The notes beneath the pieces were generated by a model. It ran no database searches, was not told the origin of the DNA, and was given only the letters and a program-made list of their open reading frames with translations. DNA of 64,000 bases from Saprospiraceae bacterium (GTDB lineage Bacteria > Bacteroidota > Bacteroidia > Chitinophagales > Saprospiraceae): positions 85,211 through 149,210 of the forward strand of contig JABAQQ010000021.1 in NCBI GenBank assembly GCA_019187225.1, read 5' to 3'. The translations under genes and the position numbers were made by a program. Below, in pieces: positions 24,215 to 33,146 of the stretch (its first letter is position 1; each line of letters opens with the position of its first letter).

Positions 24215-27200
24215 ATGAAAAACACAACCTGCTACATTCTGACAACTGTAATGGCATTGCTGTGCATTCGCTCGAATGCACAGCAATTTTTTTTCTCCTC
24301 CGTACGACCCAGTACGTGTAATGCCGCAGACGGCATCGTCACTGTCGTTCCTACGCAAGGAGTACCACCCTTTACCTATTTGTGGAGCACGGGTGCGACC
24401 GAATTGAGTATCAAAAACGTCCCGAAAGGCGTGTACACCGCCACACTCACTGACGCGACCGGAGCAACCGTTGTCCATTCGCACATTCTGAACAGCGAAG
24501 AACTGGACCTGTACCTCGACGATGTGAAGCCGGTCACATTTTGCACATCCAATTCCGGCGCGCTGACCGTCAGTCCCGTCGGCGGGCTCGCGCCTTACAC
24601 TTACACCTGGAGCAACGGCCAAAGCACGGCAACAGCCTCAGGTTTGACAGCCGGCACTTACGCCGTCACGGTCACGGATGCCAACGGCTGCGTCGCCCTG
24701 GGCGAATACAAAGTGGGGTACCACCAGAACTATTACCCTTCCGCCTCCATCGCTACTGTGAATGAGCCGGACTGTATCAACACGACCAACGGTGAACTAC
24801 GGGCATACATGAATTGGAGCGGTTACGGACCTTATACCTACGCCTGGAGCAATGGCGCTTCGGCAGAAACGGTTTCCAACCTCGCTCCCGGCGTTTATTC
24901 TGTCACGGTCACGGATGCGCTCGGTTGCCCGCGTACTGCGACAGCGACATTGCACAATGCACTGACGATGACGGGCAGTGTCATTTGCGCAGGGAACGGT
25001 TCGGGCACGGTGAGTGCGACGCTGGTGAACGCCACTGCGCCGGTCAACTACTCGTGGAGCAACGGCCAAACGGGACAAAATCTGAGCAGCCTGAACAGTG
25101 GAACTTACACCGTCACAGCTTCCGATGCGAATGGTTGCAGTTCCATCAATCAGGTGCAAGTCTCTGTGCCACAATTAAACGTTTACGACAACTCGCCGAA
25201 ATGTTATGCCGGTAACAACGGCGTAGCCTACTGCTTTGTCAATGGCGACAACCCGGTGAGTTATTTGTGGGACAACGGCGGTACGGAGGCATACAACAAT
25301 TCGCTCAGCCCGGGCATACACAGCGTGACGGTCACGACAGCTTTGGGCTGCACTTTGACAAAGAATGTCACGATTGCCGCGCCGGTAGCTCCTCCCATCG
25401 AAATTGCCTACACCGCCGACCCTGCCGATTGCGCCAACGGAACGAACGGCGCATTGAACATCACCATTTCGGGCGGCATTCCGCCGTATAATTTCTACGC
25501 TTATGGAGCTAACGGTTTCACTGCCAACAACACAGCCGACATGCAAAATCTGGCAGGAGGAAAATACTACCTGTCGGTCTATACATCTTTCCCCAACTAT
25601 TGCACTGCAAACACGGAGGCTGTACTCCCCGATGCGGGAGGTTTCGATCCTGAACTGGTAGTAGAGCAGGTGGATTGCCTGACGGGCTTCGGCGCGGCGG
25701 CTATCACAGGTGTGACCATGCCCGGCGTGGAGTACGACTGGAATATAGGAGCGAATACGCCTGACGTGTACAACCTCACCTTTGGCGATTATGCCGTCAC
25801 CGTGACGGGGGCGGGGTCTTGTGTCAGATATTTCAATTTCAGCCTGTATAACAACGACACTTTGCAAGCCAACCTCGACTGCGCCGCGCTGGCGACGGGT
25901 ACTTTGCTTAATGACCTCGGCGTAACGGGCTGCAACGGAACTGCAGGTATTCCGTTCCAACTCATCCGCACACAGCCTTCGGGCGCGCTCAACTTTACCG
26001 ATGAAAACGGTGTGTTTGAGGTATGGCTGCCCGAAGGAACTTTCAACATCGAACCGGCCAATTATAACCCTGCTGACATAGCTTGCCCACCGAATGCTGC
26101 TCATACCGTCAATACTGTTCCTGGCAACACTTACTCCGGCCTCGATTTCCATTTTTACAACCCCAACCCGACCGACCACCGGGTGAAACACAGGGCTTTG
26201 CGTACAGCACAGCCGGGGTTCCCTTACTCATTGCGCTTCGAAGTGTGCAACGACGGCAGCAATTCCAGCAACGGTTCGGTAACGGTGGAATACGGCAATT
26301 TCTTCGGCAACATGGCAGCTGCGGCCTTCACACAACACGCAGGCACTTTTACTTTTGATTCCGAATCGGCAGGCATCCCGAACAATGAGGCGATTTTCAC
26401 TTTTCCCGGCATCACGCCCGGCGGCTGCGAGCTGTTCCAGGTTGATTTCGAAACGCCCACTACCACACCTGCCAACACAGAATTTATCACCCGCGCCACC
26501 GTGACACCTCCCAATGGCGACCCGACGCCCGACAACAATATTTCTACCTTGTTCAATACGGTTGTCGGCTCTTTCGACCCCAACAGCGTGTTCGCCTACC
26601 CCGCCCGCAATGGCAATCCGCGCGACGGCGGCAATATCCTGCGCAACCTCGACACTAAGATCACCTATCAGATATTTTTCCAAAATACCGGCACCGCGCC
26701 CGCCGACCTGGTCGTAATACGCGATACGCTGGCGCCGCAGCTCAACATCGCTACCGTCCGGAACATCACGGCATCACACGACGTAAAAGTATCGGTAGAG
26801 GGCGACAACGACGTACTGGTGTTCAAGTTCCCGAACATCCACCTACCCGATTCTGCAAGCGACTATGCCAACAGCATCGGTTCGATCCAGTATGAAGTCG
26901 ATCTTTTTCAAGGGCTCCCGGCAGGCACTGCAATCGCCAAACAGGCAGCGATCTATTTCGATTTCAACAGCCCTGTCGTCACCAACAACAATTTACTGAA
27001 AGTCGTGGATACCAATTCGACAGGAGGGCCGGAAAGAGATGACAAAACTGTTGTTGTTTTCCCGAATCCCGCCCTTGACTATTTCGGATTCTACAACGAA
27101 ACTGCTTGTGAAATGAGCATTTTCAACGCAATGGGAGCGCCCGTTTCCCGGCAAAATATTCCGCAGGGATTACAACAAATACCTGTGGCAGACTTGCCCG

Positions 27201-27271
27201 ATGGCATTTACTTCATACGATTAGACTCGGGTAAAACCGTACGGAACGGAAAAGTGGTGGTGAGTCGTTGA
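24215..27271 (+). CDS. Large secreted SprB-repeat protein with T9SS sorting tail
   Basis: A 1018-residue surface protein. After the signal peptide come about seven SprB-type units of some 75-90 residues, e.g. GLAPYTYTWSNGQSTATASG followed by GTYAVTVTDANGC. The later ones are degenerate. A carboxypeptidase-regulatory-like stretch follows near residue 570 (NGTAGIPFQLIRTQPSGALN). A repeat-associated domain lies at about 770-930, with SFDPNSVFAYPARNG at its start and YQIFFQNTGTAPADLVVIRD and AIYFDFNSPVVTNNNLLKVV further on. The T9SS tail is VVFPNPALDYFGFYNE ... VVVSR. In gliding Bacteroidota SprB is a cell-surface adhesin. This smaller relative is likely an exported adhesive or structural protein; motility is not implied. 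Confidence 0.88.
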   Translation: MKNTTCYILTTVMALLCIRSNAQQFFFSSVRPSTCNAADGIVTVVPTQGVPPFTYLWSTGATELSIKNVPKGVYTATLTDATGATVVHSHILNSEELDLYLDDVKPVTFCTSNSGALTVSPVGGLAPYTYTWSNGQSTATASGLTAGTYAVTVTDANGCVALGEYKVGYHQNYYPSASIATVNEPDCINTTNGELRAYMNWSGYGPYTYAWSNGASAETVSNLAPGVYSVTVTDALGCPRTATATLHNALTMTGSVICAGNGSGTVSATLVNATAPVNYSWSNGQTGQNLSSLNSGTYTVTASDANGCSSINQVQVSVPQLNVYDNSPKCYAGNNGVAYCFVNGDNPVSYLWDNGGTEAYNNSLSPGIHSVTVTTALGCTLTKNVTIAAPVAPPIEIAYTADPADCANGTNGALNITISGGIPPYNFYAYGANGFTANNTADMQNLAGGKYYLSVYTSFPNYCTANTEAVLPDAGGFDPELVVEQVDCLTGFGAAAITGVTMPGVEYDWNIGANTPDVYNLTFGDYAVTVTGAGSCVRYFNFSLYNNDTLQANLDCAALATGTLLNDLGVTGCNGTAGIPFQLIRTQPSGALNFTDENGVFEVWLPEGTFNIEPANYNPADIACPPNAAHTVNTVPGNTYSGLDFHFYNPNPTDHRVKHRALRTAQPGFPYSLRFEVCNDGSNSSNGSVTVEYGNFFGNMAAAAFTQHAGTFTFDSESAGIPNNEAIFTFPGITPGGCELFQVDFETPTTTPANTEFITRATVTPPNGDPTPDNNISTLFNTVVGSFDPNSVFAYPARNGNPRDGGNILRNLDTKITYQIFFQNTGTAPADLVVIRDTLAPQLNIATVRNITASHDVKVSVEGDNDVLVFKFPNIHLPDSASDYANSIGSIQYEVDLFQGLPAGTAIAKQAAIYFDFNSPVVTNNNLLKVVDTNSTGGPERDDKTVVVFPNPALDYFGFYNETACEMSIFNAMGAPVSRQNIPQGLQQIPVADLPDGIYFIRLDSGKTVRNGKVVVSR

Positions 27272-27757
27272 GGACGGTAGACGGTGGACGGTAGACGGTA
27301 GACGGTGGACGGTGGACGGTGGAGGGTAGACGGTGGACGGTGGACGGTAGACGGTGGACGGTGGACGGTAGACGGTGGACGGTGGACGGTGGACGGTGGA
27401 CGGTGGACGGTAGACGGTGGACGTTTTAAAAATGACAAGGGACTGTTCAAAAATATGTGTAAAATTTGCAAAATTAAAATATTCAAGCAGTTTATAATCA
27501 TTGCTTTAAACAAATAAACAACGAACAAAAACACAATATTTTGAACAGTCCCAATGACTATTATTTTAAAATGTCTACCGTCTACCGTCTACCGTCTACC
27601 GTCTACCGTCCACCGTCCACCGTCTACCGTCTACCGTCTACCGTCCACCGTCCACCGTCTACCGTCCACCGTCCACCGTCTACCGTCCACCGTCCACCGT
27701 CCACCGTCCACCGTCTACCGTCTACCGTCCACCGTCTACCGTCTACCGTCCAATGTT
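27272..27757 (+). repeat. Giant palindrome of GGTAGAC/GTCTACC heptamers
   Basis: The left arm (27272-27425) consists almost entirely of GACGGTA or GACGGTG heptamers. The right arm (27571-27752) consists of CCGTCTA or CCGTCCA, the reverse complement. Between them lies an AT-rich 114-bp unit with terminal inverted repeats. The arms could form about 150 bp of hairpin. The two neighbouring genes converge here, so the structure could terminate both. All frames of the right arm are stop-free. Confidence 0.9.
27439..27552 (+). mobile_element. MITE-like 114-bp element inside the heptamer palindrome
   Basis: GGGACTGTTCAAAAATAT at the left end is the reverse complement of ATATTTTGAACAGTCCC at the right end, apart from one extra A. 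It is flanked by the near-direct repeats AATGACAA (left) and AATGACTA (right), which look like an 8-bp target duplication. The interior is AT-rich and non-coding. No transposase gene is present in the window. Confidence 0.55.
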
Positions 27758-28383
27758 CAATTGAATGAATTGGGAACAACGCCTTCCTTTCTTCCCCCAA
27801 ACCACCCGAAACGAAGGGTAAGATTGTACACCGGTGCATTCAGGTCCTTCTTGCCGTAGGCGCCCCAACCGCTGATACCATCCACAAAGCGATAGCCGAC
27901 CGAACCGCTCAGCCGCATCCAGCGCGCCACATTGAGTTCGACGCCCGCTTCGGGTACTGCCACAAAAACCACGTCATCCCAATTATAATCGTCGTCCCAG
28001 TCCCAATCGTCCTCAAAATCGGTGACACCCACGCTGCCGCCGGCAATTTTTGCGGAGGCGTAAAAGTGAACCAGTTTGTGTGAGGGAATGGTGAATCCCA
28101 TCCAAAGCCCCCCGTAGCCCATCGCCAGTTGATTCCGGCCGATGACGGGATTGTCGAAGGTTTCACCCATTCCAAACAGACCGACAAAAAAACGGTCGAA
28201 TACCACGCCGCCACCGCCGCCGGCACCATAGCCGGTTTCACCGTTGGTGTGGCTCCAGGAAAATATGGGGCCGCCGAAACCGCCGCGCACACGGGCATTC
28301 CGGAAGAGAATTTCCTGTTCCTCCTGCCCGAAAACAGGAATGGTAAAAAGCAAAAGGGCGAAAAGCGAAATGTTCTTGATCAT
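27757..28383 (-). CDS. Secreted beta-barrel-like protein, paralogue of the gene at 42.1 kb
   Basis: A 208-residue product with signal peptide MIKNISLFALLLFTIPVFGQ and alternating hydrophobic strands rich in Gly and aromatic residues. It shares several blocks with the protein at 42072-42668: RGGFGGP against HGGFGGP, GGGGGV in both, MGYGGLWMGF against FGYGGLWVGY, and AKIAGGSVGV against VKIAGGSISI. The two are paralogues by direct comparison. An outer-membrane barrel or periplasmic protein is likely; no named family was recognised. A WDWDDDYNWDD stretch is unusually acidic. The start is fixed by the signal peptide. Confidence 0.7.
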   Translation of the reverse strand: MIKNISLFALLLFTIPVFGQEEQEILFRNARVRGGFGGPIFSWSHTNGETGYGAGGGGGVVFDRFFVGLFGMGETFDNPVIGRNQLAMGYGGLWMGFTIPSHKLVHFYASAKIAGGSVGVTDFEDDWDWDDDYNWDDVVFVAVPEAGVELNVARWMRLSGSVGYRFVDGISGWGAYGKKDLNAPVYNLTLRFGWFGGRKEGVVPNSFN

Positions 28384-28517
28384 AGCGAATGTGTGTTGGG
28401 TTGTTGTTTGAATTTTTACCTGAGACACACATGATCCGCTTTACCCTGATGACAGGTGTAAAAAAATTTGAGCAGGGGGCATATCTGCTACACGATGTAG
28501 TTCGCCGCCCGTGTTGG

Positions 28518-31232
28518 TCATTGTTTGATCAAAATCTGGGATACAGCTGCACCGTTTCCGGTCTTCAAGGTCAGGATATACCATCCTGCAGGCAGTTCCT
28601 TCACCGGTATTTCAATTTGTTGCTTGCCGGCCGGTTGGAATTCCTGTTCCAGTATGGAAGTTATGATCCGTCCATTGGGATCACTTATGAACAAACTGAC
28701 TTTTCCCGCTTCGATCAATTCATACCGGACAATGGATTGTTCTACTGCGGGACTTTGCACCCGCAACGCCAAAGTCCGTTGCGCGGTTTCTTTTGCACTG
28801 CTGATCGCTCCCGGCCAATAACGCGCAAGCGCAATATCGATATCCTGTCCATTCGTCGTGAAACCTCCGGCCAGTATTTTGCCTTCAGGCAGCCATATCA
28901 TGGTTGTTGCGGCATTGGGACGATACCCTATCTCTGTTATGATCTGGCCATTCCCGCCCCATGTCGAGTCCGGTTTGCCGTTTGCCGCGAATCGCCAGAC
29001 AGTCCATACTGCCGATACATCCGGTCCGGACAATGCTTCCTGGGCGCCTGCAGCAAGGATTTTGCCATCCGGCTGCAGGTCAACGCTGTAGACAAACTGG
29101 TTATAACTGGTATTACTCCCCCGGGCTATTCCATTATCTCCAAAGGTTGTATCCGGTTCTCCGGCTGTATTGTATTGGACCAGCAAATATCCGTCGTAAT
29201 ACGCTGTATCGTTGTACCAGCCTATTTCACCCGCTATCAGGATTCTGCCATCGGGTCGTATTTTCATATCGAAAAGGGACGTGTTAAAAGGTTCAAAATT
29301 GGTAGTAACGATTCCCTGATCCCCAAATGAGTCATCTATGGCCCCGCCGGGTTGAAACCGCGCTATAAAGAGCACATCGTTATAATCGGCATCCTGAGTA
29401 TTGCCGGCTACCAGGATTCGCCCGTCCGGCAATAAGCCGGAGTCGAAAGGATAAGCGCTGTAATCGCCAACGGGCATGACTACTCTCCCATTTACTCCGA
29501 ATGAGTTGTCGGGCGCGCCATCGTCAGAGATACGCAGGAGCAATACCCGGACCGGCACACTAAAACCGGGCGACCAATAACCGGTGACCAGGATTTTTCC
29601 ATCCGCCTGGACGGCGATATTGACAGGAACCGCATTGCCGCCGTCATCCTCCACAAAAAGGCCATTGGTCCCAAATGAATTGTCTATCTGGCCATTCGAT
29701 AAAAAACGGGCAACAAACAGCGCTTCTCCCGTCAATTGCGATACAATCCCCGTTACCAGGATTTTTCCGTCTGCCTGCAGCGCCATATTAACACCATAAA
29801 TTTCCGACGCGCCGGGGGGCAGCAGGTCAGCCCAGCCATTTACTCCGAAGGACGCATCCAGCAAACCATCCGGTAAAAAGCGAACCAGTATTTCCTTTCC
29901 GCCGAAAAACCGCTTTCCCACTATTTTTCCGTCAGGCTGAACCAAAAACTGATCAAACAGATCATCCCCGTTGGGATACTCCGGAATAAAATCTATACCG
30001 CAACTTGAAAAAGTGGTGTCGAACGTTCCCTCCGGCGTAAACCTGCGAAGGACGAAATCAGAATAAGATGCGTTTAACACCAGCAGATTTGAACTATCCT
30101 GCAGCGCTATGTCTTCCGTGATATAGATCTCGTATGGCTCCGATTGATAAATTCCATTGTCCGCAAATGTTTCGTCAGGCGCCCCCTGCGCATCTAATTT
30201 GGCAACTGACCATCCTTGCCCCTGACGGCTAAAAACGAAAATACTTCCATCCGCCCGGGAGATCACTTTCGTGATGGTCTTATCTTCTCCCGGAAATACA
30301 GGCGTCCAACCATTCACTCCAAATGTAGAATCCAGCGAACCGTTTGCCTCGAAACGCGCCAGAAATGCAGTTGGCACACTGTTCCCGCCCACCAGGTACC
30401 TGCCATCCGGTTGAGGCAACAGGCAATAAGCGGCGTTATCTTCTATATTGAATGAGTCCAGTATGATACCGTTTACATGGAACGTTGTGTCCGGAGAACC
30501 GTCGGGCAAATAACGCAAAAGGGCAATTTTCGAGGTTCCCCCCGGCGTATGCGATTCACCTACTCCGACAATACGCCCATCATCCTGCACCGCGAGCGCA
30601 TGGATTACTTCGAATGGATAAACATCCGCTACAATGCGCCCGTTTGTGCCGAAAGAAGGATCCAAACTTCCATCCGCCAGAAGCCGTACAAAAAGAAAAT
30701 CAAAGTTGTCAAAATTGGTCTCCACATATCCCCCCAATACTATTTTACCGTCCGTTTGTATCGCCATGTCGGCAATATGCGTAAATTTTCCATCGTTGTG
30801 TTCAATTCTCCCATTGTCTCCGAATGCAACATCCGCCGTCCCATCAGCGAGAAAGCGTCTCAAATTAACGCCATACGCATATTCCCCTGTCACCAATACC
30901 TTCCCGTCTGGCAGTATTTCCATATCGCCGAACCCATTCTGATCTAAAAAGACAGCGCATCCTTTTTCACCCCATGTCAGTTCAAGCGAACCATCCGGTT
31001 GGAAGCGGGTAAAACCTATTCCCACGCTCAACCCTCCATAAGCGGCGCCGCCCACCAAAATATCGCCATCAGGCAGTATTTTTAATGTCTTCCCGGATGA
31101 CACGCCTGTATAGTGGCCATCAGCCAGCGTTTTTCCGTTTGTTCCGAAGGTTAGATCGGGATCGCCTGTATTTTGAGCATAAAGCGCGGCAGAAGATACC
31201 AGCGCTGCAAATAATAGTAGATGTTTTTTCAT
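28518..31232 (-). CDS. Secreted delta-60 repeat protein with T9SS sorting tail
   Basis: A 904-residue protein with signal peptide MKKHLLLFAALVSSAALYAQ, followed by about a dozen delta-60 repeats. Each combines DxTFGTNG-like turns with QxDGKILVxG-like turns, e.g. DSTFGVNGWTPVFPGEDK and LQADGKILVTGIVSQ. These form a beta-propeller-like surface protein. The C-terminal 80 residues (VRYELIEAGKVSLFIS ... LPAGWYILTLKTGNG) are a T9SS sorting domain. The function is unknown. Its order in the genome, next to the SprB-repeat protein, suggests a group of exported surface proteins rather than a shared pathway. Confidence 0.85.
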   Translation of the reverse strand: MKKHLLLFAALVSSAALYAQNTGDPDLTFGTNGKTLADGHYTGVSSGKTLKILPDGDILVGGAAYGGLSVGIGFTRFQPDGSLELTWGEKGCAVFLDQNGFGDMEILPDGKVLVTGEYAYGVNLRRFLADGTADVAFGDNGRIEHNDGKFTHIADMAIQTDGKIVLGGYVETNFDNFDFLFVRLLADGSLDPSFGTNGRIVADVYPFEVIHALAVQDDGRIVGVGESHTPGGTSKIALLRYLPDGSPDTTFHVNGIILDSFNIEDNAAYCLLPQPDGRYLVGGNSVPTAFLARFEANGSLDSTFGVNGWTPVFPGEDKTITKVISRADGSIFVFSRQGQGWSVAKLDAQGAPDETFADNGIYQSEPYEIYITEDIALQDSSNLLVLNASYSDFVLRRFTPEGTFDTTFSSCGIDFIPEYPNGDDLFDQFLVQPDGKIVGKRFFGGKEILVRFLPDGLLDASFGVNGWADLLPPGASEIYGVNMALQADGKILVTGIVSQLTGEALFVARFLSNGQIDNSFGTNGLFVEDDGGNAVPVNIAVQADGKILVTGYWSPGFSVPVRVLLLRISDDGAPDNSFGVNGRVVMPVGDYSAYPFDSGLLPDGRILVAGNTQDADYNDVLFIARFQPGGAIDDSFGDQGIVTTNFEPFNTSLFDMKIRPDGRILIAGEIGWYNDTAYYDGYLLVQYNTAGEPDTTFGDNGIARGSNTSYNQFVYSVDLQPDGKILAAGAQEALSGPDVSAVWTVWRFAANGKPDSTWGGNGQIITEIGYRPNAATTMIWLPEGKILAGGFTTNGQDIDIALARYWPGAISSAKETAQRTLALRVQSPAVEQSIVRYELIEAGKVSLFISDPNGRIITSILEQEFQPAGKQQIEIPVKELPAGWYILTLKTGNGAAVSQILIKQ

Positions 31233-31276
31233 GTGAATGATTGAAATTAGTGAGCTGTTCTTTCGGGAATTTGGCG

Positions 31277-33013
31277 TCAGGCATCAAGGTTGTTGATGGT
31301 TTTTACTGCCACCGGCCGCTGCAAATGCAGGTAAAAATCTTTACCGTTCACGATCGCCGTATCGGCAAGGTCCACCCGGCCATTTTCGGGCAAATGGATA
31401 CGCGCCGGACACGCCTTCAGAATATCCCGCTCCACATCAATACCCGGCATCACCACGCGGAGTTCGAGACCTTTTGCCGTGAGCGCAAACACGCCGACAT
31501 TGGTCACGTAAAACACTTTTTTGCCCATCCGAAGCGCCTCATCGCCGCTAAAGGTAATGTAACTGACTTGTTCCACAAATTTGCAAGGCCCGGTTTTTTC
31601 GATGACAAGATGGTTGTCGTGCAGGGCAAAACGCCCCCCGGCCATCCAGGTGCCGACAAATATGATCGTTCGCGCTCCATGAGCAATATCCGGGAAACCG
31701 CCAGGGCCGACCATATCGGTCATGCGCGGACCCCGGTGCGAGGCGTTCACGTTACCGGCGCTGTCTACCTGCAAAAAGCCCAGCAGCGCTACATCCAGTT
31801 CCGACTGGTAACGGCGGAACATGACCGAAGAGGGTTCGAGGTGTTGCGGGCCGATGGCGGCACTGAAAAAAATGCCCGGCGCAGGCAGACCGCCGTAAGC
31901 GCCGGCCTCGGTGGTGAACAGCAATTGGCCGGCCACACCGTGTTCCACCAACTGGCGCGCCACCTCTTCCGGATAGCCCACGCCGATGTTGACCATGGCG
32001 CCTTCCTGTACCGATTCGGCAAATATGCGGGCGCCCAACCGGGCCAGGGCAAACTCCACTGCGCCGCGCACCGGCGTGATCTTCAGCACATTGTTGATAA
32101 AGCGCAATCGGCGGCTTGCAGCCGGCACATCTACTGCAACGCCGGCAGTGAACATAGGCCAATAACGCCGCTGGCGGATGCTGGCCGTTTGTTCGTTGTA
32201 GGGATGCACTACAATAAAATCCACCGCTTCGGCGGGCAAGCTGATGCGGTTTTTATCCTTGGGGATAATGGCGCTGACCGTCACCAATACTTTTCCCCCA
32301 TTTGCACGGGCAGCAGCAGCCGATTGTACGTTCTCCGTCCATGTGGCAGCATTGGTAAAATAGATATTGCCTTCCGCATCCGCATAGGGCGCATTGAACA
32401 ATGCAAATCTGATCGCCGGCAAATGATATGACAATATATCACTTTCCGAAGCGACGTACTGCTCCGTTGCGCCGGATGTCAGGGCAGAGCCGTTACCCAC
32501 GCGGGGGTCGAGAAAAGTGCCGATACCCACCGGGCTCTGTAAATGCGTTTTACCCGCAGCCTGAGTTTCGAGCAGCAGCGACATGACGCCCTGCGGAAGC
32601 GCATGGAGTTCAAGTTGTTGTTCTTCAGCCAGGTGCAATTGTGCCTTACAGGTTTCCAGGTGCCCGGCGATATACCTCCTTATCAATCCGGGAAGACCAA
32701 TCTCTTCGATGGTACCGGGTACCTTACCGCGCCCTCCCTGAGCACCGACGTTAATCCAGGTGAGTTCGCGCGGATGGCCCGTCCGTTGAAACAAATCGCG
32801 CAACGCCCAAAAGAATACCGAACAGCGGGCGTTCCCGGCAAGTCCGTTTGAAAAAACGGCAGACCCGTCCTGTATCTGTTGCACGGCCTTGCGGGCAGTG
32901 ACAAACTTGTCCGGCAGCAGCCCTTGGGGCAGGTAATCCAGGTCTTTTTTCGACCATGTGAGCCGCCAGCGGATGATGTGCAGCAACAATCGGAAACGTT
33001 CGAGCAGTCCCAT
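31277..33013 (-). CDS. Family I CoA-transferase, fused alpha and beta subunits
   Basis: A 578-residue protein in which the two subunit halves of acetate/3-oxoacid-type CoA-transferases are joined. The N-terminal half carries GSAVFSNGLAGNARCSVFF. The C-terminal half has the beta-subunit active-site motif TTEAGAYGG near residue 369 (catalytic Glu) and GPGGFPDIAHGA. The reaction moves CoA between acyl groups in the cytoplasm. It lies 133 nt upstream of the end of a ThDP-dependent enzyme gene on the same strand, and the pair may act on 2-hydroxyacyl or short acyl-CoA compounds. Substrate not determined. The length agrees with fused bacterial transferases. Confidence 0.85.
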   Translation of the reverse strand: MGLLERFRLLLHIIRWRLTWSKKDLDYLPQGLLPDKFVTARKAVQQIQDGSAVFSNGLAGNARCSVFFWALRDLFQRTGHPRELTWINVGAQGGRGKVPGTIEEIGLPGLIRRYIAGHLETCKAQLHLAEEQQLELHALPQGVMSLLLETQAAGKTHLQSPVGIGTFLDPRVGNGSALTSGATEQYVASESDILSYHLPAIRFALFNAPYADAEGNIYFTNAATWTENVQSAAAARANGGKVLVTVSAIIPKDKNRISLPAEAVDFIVVHPYNEQTASIRQRRYWPMFTAGVAVDVPAASRRLRFINNVLKITPVRGAVEFALARLGARIFAESVQEGAMVNIGVGYPEEVARQLVEHGVAGQLLFTTEAGAYGGLPAPGIFFSAAIGPQHLEPSSVMFRRYQSELDVALLGFLQVDSAGNVNASHRGPRMTDMVGPGGFPDIAHGARTIIFVGTWMAGGRFALHDNHLVIEKTGPCKFVEQVSYITFSGDEALRMGKKVFYVTNVGVFALTAKGLELRVVMPGIDVERDILKACPARIHLPENGRVDLADTAIVNGKDFYLHLQRPVAVKTINNLDA

Positions 33014-33146
33014 AAGGCAATTGATTTAAAGTAAATGGTTTAAGCATTGAGGTCTAAATAAATTGCCCCCCGAGATGGGACTTTTAGACCCTGACAACCC
33101 ATCATTTAGTCTATTGTCTAATGTCAAAAATCCAACACCCCGTCAT

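Noticed and set aside
27272-27757. Possible CRISPR array
   Set aside because: The repeat unit is 7 bp without unique spacers, the second half is the reverse complement of the first, and no cas genes are present.
27305-27768. Open frames of about 70-100 residues (VDGGRWT..., STVYRLP...) in the heptamer arrays
   Set aside because: They are translations of a 7-bp tandem repeat, which is stop-free on one strand in all frames. No start context or homologous protein supports a gene.
31241-32431. A long plus-strand frame opposite the CoA-transferase gene
   Set aside because: The minus-strand protein has clear family motifs. The opposite frame is a by-product of GC-rich codons.
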